DNA of 64,000 nucleotides from Clavulina sp. PMI_390 (taxonomy: Eukaryota > Basidiomycota > Agaricomycetes > Cantharellales > Hydnaceae), in NCBI GenBank assembly GCA_015039315.1, contig WIDE01000002.1, forward strand, positions 631,391 through 695,390. The letters run 5' to 3'. Both the position numbers and the translations under genes were made by a program. The number at the start of each line of letters is the position of its first letter. Position 1 is the first letter of the stretch. Positions 21,055 through 34,525 of this stretch are shown piece after piece. The notes under the pieces are model-generated. The model was not told the origin of the DNA and did no database searches. It worked only from the letters and a program-made list of their open reading frames with translations.

Positions 21055-24000
21055 AGCGTGTGGCTTCGGGTGTTCCTTGGCGGTGGACGGAGTCGGGTTG
21101 GGCTGGGCAGCTACCCTCGATGGGGCGGTCCGTCTCGGCCCTAGGTCGTCCCTGCCTTGCTGGCTGATCCGCCCGCTCATGGCACGATGCGTGAATTGCA
21201 AGAGTTGCGAGCAACTGTGTGCGTGTGCAAAGTGTGCTGCTATTGCTTTGGTGGGTCGTCCCGGGCTGCAGCCGCGGAGCGGGCGAGCCCACCGATAGAT
21301 GGGATACATTTTTTCGATCACACCTTTCTTCCCGTCCTAATCCGTCGTGCGCGGAGACTCCTGGATCTGAAGAATGTTCGTTCCGCCCATTTCCAAACGA
21401 ACCATATGCATACACTGCTGCCCCGTTCGCCACCCCGTTCATGATTGTCAATTTTCTCTGCTCCTCCTGTTGGCGATCATGTGCGTTCTGCGCCCCCGTA
21501 ATATGTTCTGGATTAGGGTTCCTGCGTGCTCGTGCGACCTCGAGCCTTGGGGCTGCGGGCACTGCCTTGATGGAGTAAGGGTCCTGACGTCTTTTAGGGA
21601 TCCGCCGGTGGGGTCGGTGGTGCGCTGCGAATCATCACTTTTTCGAACCTTCTCTTCCTTTCGCGACCCTTCCACCATTCCATATCTCACGATTATCGGG
21701 AGGGGGGGACGACGGGCTCAGTTCGCGTCATCTATCCTCACCACGTATCTCTGTCTCCCACCTCAATTCAATACGATTTACCTGCGCAAGCGATGCCGAG
21801 TTGTTCCGCGGGGGGATGAGTTGAGTGGTGACAATTGGGCCCGGCGGCAGCGGTTCCCCTCACGACGACGATGCGGCCCACGCTATCCTCAGTGGCGGTG
21901 TGGGAGGATGTTGAGGTGGACCACACGTCTTCTCGATCTCCTACTGCTCCAACCCTTAACCTTCTCCCGATCATTCGTCGTTGGGCTAGCGACCTTTTGG
22001 CGAACTCCAGCTTCTTTAACCAGCTCCACTTGGAACGATTTGCGCTCCTCGCTCCTGCTTCTCTTACCTACCTACGACTCCACCACCCCCATCGCCAAAA
22101 ACTCCCCCAGTGCTACACTACCTCCGAGCCCCTTTTGCCACTTGACACCGATTTCTCCTTGTCTATTCTGGGCGCCTGGTTTTCTCCTCGGTTTTTTCCT
22201 TTTCCCTTTTCCCTTTTCTCTTTCCTCCCTCTTCCCTCCTCTCCTGTAACATCTTTACCCTCATAATAACCCTAGAGCTGCTTTACACTTCTCGCCGCCG
22301 ACTTACCTACCTCTATCCTCTCGTGCGACACTAGCTCTGCTCAGCGCGATACCTTCCGTGTTCCTCGACTCCACTTCCTTTCGATGCTCATGGATATCCT
22401 TTTTCCTTCTCTTCCTCTCTGCCTGCTGGTTCCTCAAAATGATTTCTCTCTGTCTCTTATGTTATACTCAATATTAGGCCAGCTCTCCAAAGCTGGTCTC
22501 GCGCTTTCACGATATCTGCTCTGCCCTGCTCACAATTTACATGCATTTACAACACACCAATATTGCCTCCTTGCTTCGTGGAATACTTTCTTACGGTAGC
22601 TCCGTTGACAATCAAAAATGATTTGACCTCTAAACTTTTTCGCGTCGCCTGATTGCTTCGAGTTTGAGTGTGATGTGGATCATGCAGTAATTTTCTGTGC
22701 GGGATTCGACTTCGCTACGAGTTATGTGTTGATCATCTTCGCTTTCTAAGATGTGAGAAGCGTATGGTCGGCCCCAAGCAATGGGATGTAGTTTTCTTTA
22801 GCGATATCGTACCACTGTGACCGATATGAATCGAAATCAACAACCTTTTTGATGATGATAACGATGATGAAGAGGACAATGATGATGATTATCATGAAAT
22901 CTTCTTTTTGTGCATATCGCCCGCCTCGACATCAGGTAGCATCACAGAGACGGCGCGCGAGCATGCGCCGAAAGGTAAAAAAAAAAGTCGTTTGTGATCG
23001 CGTAGTTCATTATTACTTGAGTCATACATACCCACTACCATACCTCCACGTGTATTACCTACTAATTCCTAATAGAATATAGTATGGAATGGAAATCAAC
23101 GCGGGCTGTTGTGCTAGGCAGCTCTCTGTGGGCTCATAGCGAGCAGATTAAACGAGAAGCCATCCAGTATCTCCGCTGAATCGCGGAGATATACATCACG
23201 CGTACGTACCGGACAGCCGCCCCGACCTCTCTTTTCAATCATAGTCGAGCAATGTACTCGGGTATATGTGTGTGTGTCTTTTCCTCTGTTAGACTCTGTC
23301 CCCCCCGTGCGGCTCAATGAAAATAACGGAACGCCGAGTATGTTCGGCCGCTTTTTCTCGCCTTCAGAGCCAAGCCGATCGGCACCTCCGCTCATATACA
23401 TTGTGTACACACGCTGGCTGGACGGAAAAACGGGGGGAGGGGGCGGGAGGCGCACGTCAGGTTGTCAAGTTGTCAATGGATATGGCAGGCACAAGCATTA
23501 CCCAGGAATCCACAACGGGGTCTTGTGATATATATACATGTATAATGGATATCGCCGGTCGCCGTAGGGGGGAGGGGGCTATCTCTCTAGAGGCACCGAA
23601 CCGAGTACTGCGATGCGAGAGAAAAACTTGTACAATACTATATGTATGTTCACGGCGTATATACATATACATCTACTATAATCATGCGCATCGATCGAGT
23701 GCCGTAGTAGCTCGGCAACGGTTGTGACCAGGCCGAATATTGGCGCACGACGTCGGCGCGGGGCGGGGCCGAGGAAGGGGGCTGTTGTCAACCAACGGGG
23801 CGTGCCAGGAGTACAGATTTTCTGGGAGGGGGAGTTTTTCGGTGCCTGAGTTATCCAAGACACACATGGTACACGAACGAAGAGTTACGAGGGTATAGCA
23901 AAATTTGACCCTACGACGACAAGACATGAACTGAACAGCTTTACAGTAACTCTAATTGAGGTAGTATACCTACTCTAGCAAGCTTATCTGAATTCATGGC

Positions 24001-27000
24001 ATTGAGCGAGGTCAGCTGGACGGGGATCTTGACGACAAGCATAGTTCGGATTAACGATGCATCAGTCTAGAGCCAAGGTTGCGTGGTTTAGGCTCTTGCC
24101 ATACAGGATCCGGGACGATGAATCGCAGAAGGCATCCATTCATTCGAAACATATGGCAAGCTATCGCCCAGCAAAGCCTTCTCGTGATTGAAGCCCAAGC
24201 TTGGGGCCAACTTCATTGAAGTATTCCCCAGAAAATCAACTGGCCGGGACAATCCGAGTACCAAGAAACAAGTGTGGCAGGCGAATCACGTTGAAGGCAA
24301 TCTGGAGAATAATAGATCGACGTCGAGAAGCCTGTTATCGCCTGTCCACATTAGAGGACTTCACATCCTGAAACCTCCCCATGTCGGCTGACCATGGGGT
24401 AACAATATTGATGAAACATTAGATAGCTCCAAATGGCTGTACGTCCTCTCCACCGAGGTGGAGGAGGTGAAACTTCCGAGTTTGTCAGGCATTTTCCGAT
24501 TCCCGATCTGACGAGCTGTCAAGGATTATGAGATTGGACCGGGACCTACATCCCCGCGAAGGTTAGTTGACGAAAAGAAAAGAAAATGACTAAAAAATAT
24601 GCGCGGCGGGCGTGCAGCCCTGGTATGATATGCGCATATGCCCCCCACTTGGCGGTGAAATGCGGACGGCGCAATTCCAAGTCCTTTCGCAACGTCGCAA
24701 GATTGAACTGCGCCCGAGCGGCGCCGGGCGGGAAGGTCTACTCCTTCCTCTGGACAAAATGGCGTCAGCGGAAGAAGCAGAAGCAGAGAGGTGGCTGCAT
24801 ATCGCAGATTATGCATGAACCCTCAGAGCCAGGGTTTTAGCCGACAATGCGGCAAGAGAATCGCCGAACGGACCGAGTAGAGGCTTTGCACCTGTCAGAT
24901 CTGAGCGCGGGAGTTTGCTCGTAACTCTTGAACTTTTTTTGGGTTGAGTTTTTTGGCTGAAACATAGTGTCAACATGAAACACGACCCTCGGAGATCACC
25001 ACCGAGGTTTCCCCAACAGTGCAAACAATGGCATCCCGACCGAGAGGCAGGCCAAGAAAGAGCTCATGTAGGAGCGTATGATCATGAATAACAGTGACTT
25101 TCAGGAACAGTAATGTTGGCTGCGGTTGACACGACCACACGCAACGTTGGGAATGGGACAATTTCACAGGCAAAGACAGGAGGGGGCGTTTGACAGCACC
25201 GACCGAACGTTCTCTCACGTAAGGGCGTGTGGGCGGTGGTGGCAACCTGAGTAACATCAAGCAGAGCGTGTGTCAGGGCGCTGAGTATTTTCGGACACAA
25301 TCGGCAGGGCTTGGTGGCGGAGGGTTTCGGACGAACTCTCCCACTGAGTCCCAGAGACAGGTGGCAGCAATTCTCGTCGGCTCCCTTCCGACCAATCCAG
25401 TCATCTATCTAAATTGAGCATTGTGTGAAACTCTTGCTTATATTCAAGTAAGGGTGTGCCGACCGCGTCGTGGCAGCACGTTGCCGAGGAATCGGGAGGT
25501 TCATTGAGGAAAATGCGAAGGATCAAAAGAAGCTGTAAATTCTGATTGCATATAATGACAGGCCTGTACACGTTCTTGTCCTTCGTTCAAGGTAGATCTT
25601 CCGCGCAATTGTCGATATGTGGGGGAGGCGGCGTGTCTGAATGCCCAGGTCAAATTGGAGACGGCGATCCTTTACTGCCATTTATTCATAGAGGAGCGTG
25701 CTTTTTGGCAGCAATTCTGATCAGATGTCCCATATGCATTCAAATCGGAAATTGTGAAAAAGGCTGGCCGGGTGGCTTGGAAACGTAACGTTGCCACAGA
25801 AACTGTAATGGGAGGGACATCGCGGCCAGGGACCTTCACGTCAGTACCGTAACTCGGTTGCATAGTAAAGGCTGGATCGTTGAGCCATATCATATGGCTG
25901 CGGGAGACAAGTGGCTCATAGGAATGTACTCTGATTTATCGTCAAAAGCCAGAAGGGATGGCAGGCCATACCCCAGTGCACAAAGAACTGGGGAGTAATG
26001 GGGCAGCGCGAGAAGTCGTCCCACCAAGCCACTGAGTAGTGTTTCGCAACCACTGTGTAACGTGTGCACATCCCCAAGGGAGCAGATCCAAGGGTGTGTT
26101 TGAGCGACGTCACACTAACGTGAAGAGTTAGGAAACAGTGAGAACGAGAGTTGCGGCGGCGTCGACGCCGAAAGGATTGCGGCGTTTGAATCGTCGATAA
26201 GCTTGTGCCCTCAGTGCTACAGTAGCAGTAGCCCTCCTCTTCTTTTCGCACTCACGCCACCACAGCCGCTGCCGCGGTTCGGCCTCGCCAGATCGTCTTC
26301 AGGCCTGCGCATCGTCCACGGTTATGTGTTGATAATGAACTAGTGGTTTCATTGGATACCAAGATTCAGATCAACGTCTAAATCTTCCGCCCATGGGGCG
26401 TTCCGAATCTGAACACGGTAGGTCAACGGAGAACCCCAGAATCAGAGAGATCATCAGGCAGTTTGCATCAGGTGATTCTTTATCCAAGAGGAAGAGCGGG
26501 GAAAGTCCACGGAGATTTTCATCTGCGCCGCAATACAGTGCTCGTCATGCTCCCAGCTCAGCATGGCAAACACCCGCCCCTCGCTCACACGGGCAATAGA
26601 CACCAAGTCATAGGCTCAATCACTTATGAGGCTGTGAAAGGAAACCTCTGCTGCCGGAGTGCCGATAACCTTATATATATAGTAGGTCAATTTCGGTAGC
26701 TGCTATGGTGGACGAGCCTTACGGAATGCAAGGGTTGAGACGAGATTGCTGTGTGAGAGGAGAAGTAAATTACGACGCTGGAGCGATTAGGCAGAGCTCA
26801 TTGGAAGGAACGGCACCGACTGCTCAAGTTGACATATCAAGCACTGGCTTCGGAGCGCCATGTGGATCGCCTCGCTGATCTAAGTTCATTCTGGTGATCA
26901 TATGGACGATCCAACCAAGGTTCCTGTTATCTCAAGAGTTGGGAGAGAGTCTAGAGCTGGTGAGGCACAGTGGGATCTTGATCACGTCAAGCCTCTCGAT

Positions 27001-27544
27001 TGAGTAGCTCATAGCTCTACACTGAAGAGGCTAACTCTGATTCTTTGCACTCGCCTTTCCAGCAACTGTTGCTCCCGCATCCCGGACCTTCGTTGAGGGA
27101 GCCAGTGCCAGAACCCTGGGCGACACCATAGAAAACGACGGACGAAAAGCGGTCGTCATGTGAGGTCTAATAAGAAATCTAGGTCTTTGTTTCCCATTGG
27201 CTGGGATGGTTGTATATGAACCTTAGATGCCTGGGCGAACGTCAGTCGCATTGCGAGAACTCAGGGTTCGTCGACAGATGTTTGTGCCACCGTCGGAGCT
27301 GGTCGGGATGTGCGGAAAGTGCCGGGTGCCTCGAAGCAAACTTTTGACCTTAACACCATTCGAGTCGAGTCGTGTGCTTTTCTGGTACGGTCCCACATCA
27401 CCTTGTCTCGTCTTGACTTCGAGCATCGAAATCCAATCATTTTTTCTCGATGCAGAACCACCCTTTTAGTACTGGGACATTTTCTCGCTTTTCTGCCTTA
27501 TCTTGTAGACTCTGCGCGTTTTTCTCCACTTGAACTCCGCCAAA
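21055..27544. other. 6.5-kb gene desert between kinase and fumarase
   Basis: No reading frame with recognisable protein features on either strand; frames up to 291 codons look random or low-complexity. Visible features: a strong pyrimidine tract at about 22140-22260 of the kind seen at fungal transcription starts, ATG/GAT-rich DNA at 22850-22895, a G-rich tract at 23432-23450, and AT-rich TATATA/ATGTAT stretches at 23525-23680. No intact transposon, LTR pair or tRNA was found by eye. Confidence 0.5.
22849..22895 (+). repeat. GATGAT-type low-complexity tract
   Basis: Imperfect GAT/ATG triplet repeats in non-coding DNA. A frame crossing them would be mostly Met, Lys and Thr and is not credible as protein. 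Confidence 0.6.
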
Positions 27545-30379
27545 ATGCTTTCAACGCGACTATCATCTCAACTAAGAATGGTATGTGAGGTTTTCACTAT
27601 TTTTCTAATAATTCTTCGGCGAGGAGCTCGGTGTTCGTGGTGTTCGTGCTGGTGTTCTTGTGACGCAACGATTGGATTATCGTCTGTCCGGGAACCAAAC
27701 GAGCCCTATTAGACCATCCACCCCCTCTACAACAAACCCCCATCCCGACGTCCTTTGCTTGTTTGATCTCGTTTTCGCTCGCAGCTACATCCTGTGATTC
27801 TAACCTACTTGGATATTTTCCATCTAGTCTTCCGCATCTCGCACATCTCTACTTTTGCGTCCGGTTTCTCGGTCGATCTCCTCGTCATCATCAGTCATGG
27901 TCAGTATGCTCTTGCTATCATATTTGATCTCAGCAGCTTTGGATTGGACAACGCCCTTCGTACATTCTTCCTCGTGATTCCGAGCCTCCGTGGGGATGCA
28001 TTGCGCCACCATGTCTCAGCTACAATGCGAATATCAACCCCCACGGGGACTTTTACAACAGCCCGCCTCGTCCCATGGGCTTGTCTGTAGATCCCTATTT
28101 TCTGAGACACGGAACCAGAGTTTGTGCTGATGCAGAGCATATAGTTCATGCATTCTCCAAAGCCTGGTATCCTTGTTCTATTCTTATCACCTCATCTCTC
28201 TGGGGTTTATCTTCTCGCTCAGCATCGATGACATGATGTTTGTGCCCGCTCTGGCTACTTTATGCGTTATACCGACGGAATTTATCGCTCGCAGCCATGG
28301 TCTTTACTTGACAGCCTTGCTTTTCATTCATCAATGATGTAGTCTGACCTTTCAGCCTATCATCTTCACCTATTTTCACACGCTGCCAACTTCGATCCTT
28401 GACCCGATTGTCTCAGCGATTTGCTATCTTTGCTGATTCTGTCCTTGTAGTCTGGGAAATTCAGGTCAGAACGTGACACCTTTGGTGAACTCCAAGTACC
28501 TGCCGAGAGGTATTGGGGTGCCCAAACTCAGCGGTTCGTCCATACGCTCGCAATTACACCAGGATCCCTCTCATTTTTCCGTCCTGCTATCACAGATCGC
28601 TTCAGAACTTCGACATCGGCGGCCCTACTGAACGCCTACCGCCTCCTCTAATCAAGGCGTTTGGTATCCTCAAAAAGTCCGCCGCTCATGTAAATATGAC
28701 CTATGGTCTTGACCCAAAGCTCGGAAATGCCATCAGCGAAGCTGCTGACGACGTAAGCTTTTCACTAGTATGAGGGCTCGTCAGTTCTCTCTGACGCCTG
28801 CTTTTTTTTGTTCTATTCCTGTAGGTTATCTCTGGCAAGCTTGTGGACGAGTTCCCTCTCGTCGTGTTCCAAACTGGCAGCGGTACTCAGAGCAACATGA
28901 ACGCCAACGAGGTAATCTCGAATCGAGCTATTGAGCTGCTTGGCGGTGAGCTAGGCTCTAAGAAGCCAGTACATCCCAACGACCACGTGAATATGAGCCA
29001 GAGTAGCAATGACAGGTAAATTTTGACTAGCCACAGTATCAGATTTACTGCTGGCTGACCACTAATACTCTACTCCAGTTTCCCTACCGTGATGCATATC
29101 GCCGCTGTCCTCGAGATTCGCCAACAGCTGATTCCCGCTATTGCTGAGTTGCGAGATGCACTTGATGCCAAGGCCAAGAAATTCGACTCGATCATCAAGA
29201 TTGGTCGCACTCATTTGCAGGATGCCACCCCTCTGACATTGGGCCAGGAGTTCAGCGGCTACGTCCAGCAGTTGACAAATGGCATTGCGCGCGTTGAGGG
29301 CGTCCTTCCGAGGTTGAGCCTTTTGGCTCAGGGTGGCACTGCTGTTGGCACTGTACGTCCCCCCGTCCCAAGGAAAATTAGGGCAGGATAGTATTTGCTG
29401 ACGATCTACCTTGCAAACTAGGGTTTGAACACCAAGAAGGGCTTTGACGCTAAGGTCGCTGCTGAGATCTCCAAGATCACTGGTGTTGAGTTCCAGACTG
29501 CACCCAACAAGGTCAGATAGTGATTTGTCCGCTTGCTCCTTCCATAGAACAGCCGTCTCAAATTTCCTTCTCTAGTTCGAGGCGCTCGCTGCCCACGATG
29601 CACTTGTCGAGGCCCATGGTGCACTGAATGTCCTCGCAGTCTCGCTCATGAAGATTGCCAACGACATCCGGTACCTCGCATCGGGTCCCCGGTGCGGTCT
29701 TGGCGAGCTGAGTCTCCCAGAGAATGAGCCCGGGTCGTCCATCATGCCGGGCAAGGTCAATCCCACTCAGTGTGAGGCAATGACCATGGTCGCAGCTCAG
29801 GTTATGGGCAACAACACCACTGTGTCGATTGCCGGCAGCAATGGCCAATTCGAGGTTTGTTTCCTTGCTGGCCTCACTGGTGATGACTTCGTATTGATAC
29901 TTGATTCTCAAACTCCTCGCACATCGGTAGCTGAACGTCTTCAAGCCCGTGATCATCAAGAACGTCCTTCAGTCGATCCGCCTCTTGTCTGATGGTCAGT
30001 CTGCTAAAATTTGTCATCGAGTTGATTCTGATTTGTCAATCTACCTCGGGCAGCTTCCCGCTCGTTCACCAAGAACTGTGTTGTTGGCATCGAGGCTAAT
30101 GAGAAGCGCATCAGCCAGTTGCTCAACGAATCGCTCATGCTTGCTACCATCCTCAACAGTCATATGGGATACGACAGTGAGTTTATGAGCATCCCTTGCT
30201 CATGATACCTGTGCTAAATATTGGACATTCCTTTCACAGATGTCGCAAAGGCTGCGAAGAAGGCTCACAAGGAGGGTACAACGCTGAAGGAATCGGTCGT
30301 ATCTCTTGGCCTTCTGACTCCTGAGGAGTTCGACCAGAAGGTCCGGCCAGAGCTCATGCTGTACCCCGACGAGCCGTAG
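27545..30379 (+). CDS. FUM1: Fumarate hydratase, mitochondrial (class II)
   Basis: Eleven exons: 27545..27580, 27828..27863, 28451..28533, 28596..28752, 28825..29015, 29079..29352, 29422..29511, 29576..29854, 29931..29994, 30054..30176, 30240..30379, giving 490 residues. Residues 1-24, encoded by two separate 36-nt exons, form an Arg/Ser/Leu-rich mitochondrial presequence. The mature part starts at [27 protein letters not shown] (shown in pieces: [17 protein letters not shown]). It includes [34 protein letters not shown] and the fumarase signature [11 protein letters not shown]. It catalyses reversible hydration of fumarate to malate, in the mitochondrial TCA cycle and often also in the cytosol. 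Exon 2 and its 587-nt downstream intron are the least certain part. The rest is firm. Confidence 0.93.
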
Positions 30380-31564
30380 ATGGGTGATGCGTGGATAGTG
30401 GAAACTTTACTCTTTTCTTAGTGCATGGGCTTAATGATGTTTCGGTTTGCCAACCACCTGGTGATATGGATTCTGTGTGCTCTGGGAGTTTGACTGTTAC
30501 TAAGAGGTCCCGCATTTCATGAGATTGAGAATTTTGGTTTACTGATTCCAAATGGAAGAGCATCTCCTAGATATCTGGAAGTCATGCTCCCCGTCTGATA
30601 GCAGTGAAAGGTACTTGAGCGGCACAACTTCACGCTTGTCGAAGATATCTCCCTCGTCCGTCAGCCATTTTTCGGGCATTCCTCTTCCCAAGGAACTCCT
30701 TCCACCCTGCCAAGGCAGCTGTCTTCTGTTGATTTCCTCGCGAACTCCTTGTCTCCTCCCTCTGATTCATTGCTCCTGCCCCAGGAGGCAGCTGTTAAAC
30801 CCATTCGATTGTTTTGAAGTTTGACTTCATACCCTCTCGCCTGGGAGTGGAGCTCGCATGGATCACATCAATGATACACGTCTTATTTCATCATCCACTG
30901 TTCCTTTCGCCAAGGTTCCTATCAAGAGGCAACTATTCCATTCCGTTCTAATGTGAAAATTTTGCCCGCCGTCATGCTAAACTGCTAGTGACCACTTCAG
31001 GAAAAGAACGGCTATGCTTTGGAAGCATCAATACTGAAGAAGCTCAAGTCTCAGAGTTGACTGGCGAAGGGAGTTGTTCATGCTCCTAGGCCAAGGTAGT
31101 GGTTCCCACTTGTCTTTGGGCGATGATATCGCATTTCCTAGTGTATTCGCAAATGCGCAAGTGATTTGTGCGGGGCCTGTAGGTTTCTTCAAGTAGCCTC
31201 TCTTAGAGTGCTGTTCTTCTCATAGCCGCTGCACTGGAGCTATACGTTTCCTACGACAGTGTTGCCTCAGCAATGCGAAGGGTGGCTTAATGGATGCAGC
31301 TTTTTTCCCCGCCCAAGAGATGTCGAATAGATATTCCCTTTGGTTTGCAACAAAGAAGGTTTAGGATAGGTTTGTTGCCGGAACTCACATGCATGTTTAT
31401 TGCCGGGTCCGGGGAGGGTTCGCACGATGAGCCGGTCACAGTCAAGAGCAACCAACTGGTCTTGCTCCCAGCACAAAGTCTCACTCTCACTACTACCATC
31501 ACCTCTGAAACCCCCCCAGCTAACCCCTCTCTTCGTCCAAAAGTCCTCTCTTCGTTGAGCTGTG
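30380..31564. other. Non-coding interval between FUM1 and PEX11
   Basis: About 1.2 kb with no supported gene. It should hold the FUM1 3' UTR and terminator and the PEX11 promoter. Nothing else is recognisable. Confidence 0.5.
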
Positions 31565-32737
31565 ATGTCTTCGCTTGCCACCGCTGTTGTGTTCCACCCC
31601 AGCCTTACCAGGAGCGTCAAGCTCTGGTCGACAACCGTCGGTCGTGACAAGGTAGGCTGTTTTAAAACATTATGATCTTGCAATTGGTTTCGTACCTGGC
31701 AGAACTGAGTCGCTCATTCGTTCTTTCCTTGCTCGCTGCCATGATTCGCCGCACTCGACGCCCCGGATGCGTCATCGCTAGACTTACCGCTTGATCCAAT
31801 ACTTCTCGCGCTTCATCGCATTCCACCTTATTGCTCGAGGCCAAACTGACCTCGCTGCCCGATTCAATGCTCTCAAGTCTGCTTTGGGCAGTGGTCGCAA
31901 GTGTACGTGCCACGACTTTGCCTTTACAATGGACCATCCTTTTTTTCGAACCCTCGGGTGACTGACTTTGAAAATTCGCTTGGGAAACAGTGATGCGTCT
32001 CTTCAAGCCCATCGAGCACTTGCAAGCTGCCCTCAAGGCCGTAGCATCCGCAGAGGCTCCAGTTGAGCAGTTCACCACTATTGGCCGCCAGCTCTCGTAC
32101 TTCGGCTACCTCTCTCTCGATATGATCGTCTGGGTACGCATGGAAACCCTACGTGTGATCAATCAGTGGTCTATCAAGCTGACATACAAAATCTATCATC
32201 TCGTGGGGTAATTCTGTTACCTGCGCATAGCTGAATGCCATCAAGTTCCTCCGTCTGGACGCTGACAAGGCTAAGCAAATCAACAAGACGTCCCAGCGCT
32301 TCTGGCTTGTCGGCATTGCCTTCTCTATCATCAACGGTTTGGCTAAATCCGGTCGCCTTGGTCTCAGCATCAAGAAGCTCAAGGAGGGCACAAGCGAGAA
32401 GCAGGTCATCGATGAGGCAGACCGCAAAGTCCAGATCAAGACCCTCGCAAAGTTCGTATTTGTTCCTTCTGTATCCTGAAGAGACATTCTCTCTAATAAA
32501 GCTGCTTTTCACTCACAGGGCTCGTGATGCTACGCGCTACCAGCTCATCATCGACGGTCTGGATATCTGGTTCCCCATCACTGGTCTTGAGCTCGCTTCC
32601 CTCAATGACAGCACCCTTGGCATCTTTGGGTTCGTGCAGTTCAGCTTCCTCTGGCTTATATTGTTTAGCTCATCCAGTTCTCTAGTGTTGTCACTTCCGT
32701 CATGGCCCTCCGCACCAACTGGGCAAAGACCGCATGA
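31565..32737 (+). CDS. PEX11: Peroxisomal membrane protein PEX11 (PMP27)
   Basis: Exons: 31565..31651, 31782..31902, 31991..32133, 32231..32451, 32519..32629, 32686..32737, giving 244 residues, the usual PEX11 length. N-terminal KLWSTTVGRDKTYRLIQYFSRF (in pieces: TTVGRDK, YRLIQYFSRF) is the amphipathic helix region. Then come GRKLMRLFKPIEHLQAA, AIKFLRLDADKA and SQRFWLVGIAFSI. The C-terminus is a short hydrophobic stretch ending in MALRTNWAKTA. Known role: elongates and divides peroxisomes by remodelling their membrane. All splice phases close. The gene converges on lipoyl synthase, with 217 bp between stop codons. Confidence 0.92.
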
Positions 32738-32954
32738 GGAACTTAACGTTTTAGCCTCAGATTGTCGTTTCCATGTTCATAATTTGTTACCCAAGTATTC
32801 CCGCTCTATTTGTTGTACTTTCGATCTCTTTCGACCAATCGACATAGTTAAATTCTTTGAGTTGGGGGAGGGGACTTCTATTCGACAACACAATACGAAA
32901 TAATCAACATGTAAGGTAGTGATCGCCGAGGGCGGTACGATTAGCGGGGCATGT

Positions 32955-34525
32955 CTATGGCCCAACAGGACGACCGGAAGCAACGACCTGCTCTGCAGCA
33001 GCTACCATTTGAGCGTCCACCTTACCACTATTGAGTTGGTTCTTCCGCAAAACATTCTCAATAAAGAATTCACCAGCCTAGAAACGATCAAATCAGAATA
33101 TGCACGCTAAGAGGGGGATATTGATATGTACCTTATATGAGCTTCGTACCAAAGGCCCGCTAGCAACGTATAAGAAGCCCATATCATCCGCAACCTTCTT
33201 CCATCGTTCAAACTCTGCCGGCTCGACATAGCGGTCGACCTTCATGTGCTTCTTTGTTGGTCGCATATATTGACCGAAGGTCACGACGTCGACATTCACT
33301 TTGCGTAATTCTAGAGAAGAATGGATGAGTGTGCAAGTCGGGTCCAATTAGCGAAGAAGCAGCCAAGGTATACATACCCCGTAGGGCCTCCATAACCTGC
33401 TCCTCTGTCTCGCCTACACCCAGCATGATACTCGTCTTGGTAACTTTCATGCCTTCCTTCTTTGCGTGCTCCAGCACTCGAAGACTCTGTCTGAAAGTGG
33501 CTCGTCGATCACGGACGTAAGGGGTGAGTGCTTCCACCGTCTCTATATTGTGGGCGTATACATCGAGCCCAGACTTTGCCACTGTCGATACACCTTCCAG
33601 ACTTCCAGCAAAGTCCCCTGTTAGGGCTTCAACGAGGATATGTGGCGCTCTGAAATACGGATGTTAGCATGCGCGGGACACATTCAAAGAAGCTGATTCA
33701 CTTTTGCTTGATTTTCATTATTGTCTCAGCAAAATGAGCTGCACCTCCGTCCGCAAGGTCTGCAGAAAAGCGATAGTCAGCATGAGAAACGATAGACTTG
33801 ACCAAGTTAACGCGTCAACGAACCATCTCTGTCTACACTTGTCAGCACGATGTATCCTAAGCCCCATCTACTGATGGCCTCCGCAGTGTTCTCTGGTTCG
33901 TGAATATCGAGTGGGGGAGGTGCCCGTGACGTCTTGACTGAGCAGAATCGGCACCCTCGAGTACATGTATCGCCCATGAGCTAACATCCGAGATAGTAGG
34001 AGATAAGTCGAGGGTAGAGCATATATAGTGTTTCTTACCATGATAGTTGCAGTGGCCCCTCGTTTGACCTCTGCTTCAGATTTGCCAGCCGCATCGCTGC
34101 CCCCTCCCCAGCAATCCCCAATATTGGGGCATCGTGCTTCCTCACAGACTGTATGTAACTTTAGTCCACGTAAATCCTTCTTGATTTTGTTGTAGGATTT
34201 TCCAGTCGGGATCTTGGTCTTCAAGTGAGAGGGGAGACGAGGACTACATTTTGGGGTACATGTATTTAGTCATGCTTTTCACAATGAATAGAGGACCTGG
34301 GTTCACTTACGCGGAGGTATTACCCAGCACTAGCCTATCAGACGTGCCAGATTCATGGTCTCCGGAAATGAAATCATCTAAGCCTGGCCCAGAAGCCAGT
34401 CGCTCCGAGAAGGGCTTGGGGTCATTCCCAGAGGTCGGGGTAGCTAGACATCTGATATGCGAGCGGACAGGGCGAGAAATGAAAGCAGAAGATCTCGAAA
34501 AAGATGTTGATGCTAGTCGCTGCAT
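32955..34525 (-). CDS. LIP5: Lipoyl synthase, mitochondrial
   Basis: Exons in transcript order: 34525..34311, 34243..34039, 33980..33824, 33759..33702, 33649..33378, 33310..33132, 33077..32955, giving 402 residues. The N-terminus is an Arg/Ser-rich mitochondrial presequence. Both iron-sulphur motifs of LipA are intact: C105-x4-C110-x5-C116 ([12 protein letters not shown]) and the radical-SAM C146-x3-C150-x2-C153 (CTRGCRFC). Further blocks are [29 protein letters not shown] and [10 protein letters not shown]. The C-terminus carries the conserved [15 protein letters not shown] [11 protein letters not shown]. It inserts sulphur at C6 and C8 of protein-bound octanoate, so the mitochondrial dehydrogenases depend on it. 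The start is the only ATG giving a plausible presequence. Confidence 0.95.

Noticed and set aside
20999..21562. 187-codon minus-strand frame
   Set aside because: It overlaps the 3' coding end of the kinase in antisense. Composition is typical of antisense to Ser/Pro-rich DNA.
21374..22249. 291-codon open frame downstream of the kinase
   Set aside because: The translation is a patchwork of Cys/Arg/Leu/Phe-rich segments with a polypyrimidine-encoded end. No conserved motif or plausible splice pattern is present, and it overlaps the likely kinase 3' UTR.
32235..32903. 222-codon frame overlapping PEX11
   Set aside because: Its first part is out of frame with PEX11 exon 4 and its last part reads through an intron. 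Only exon 5 (32519..32629) is shared with the real gene.
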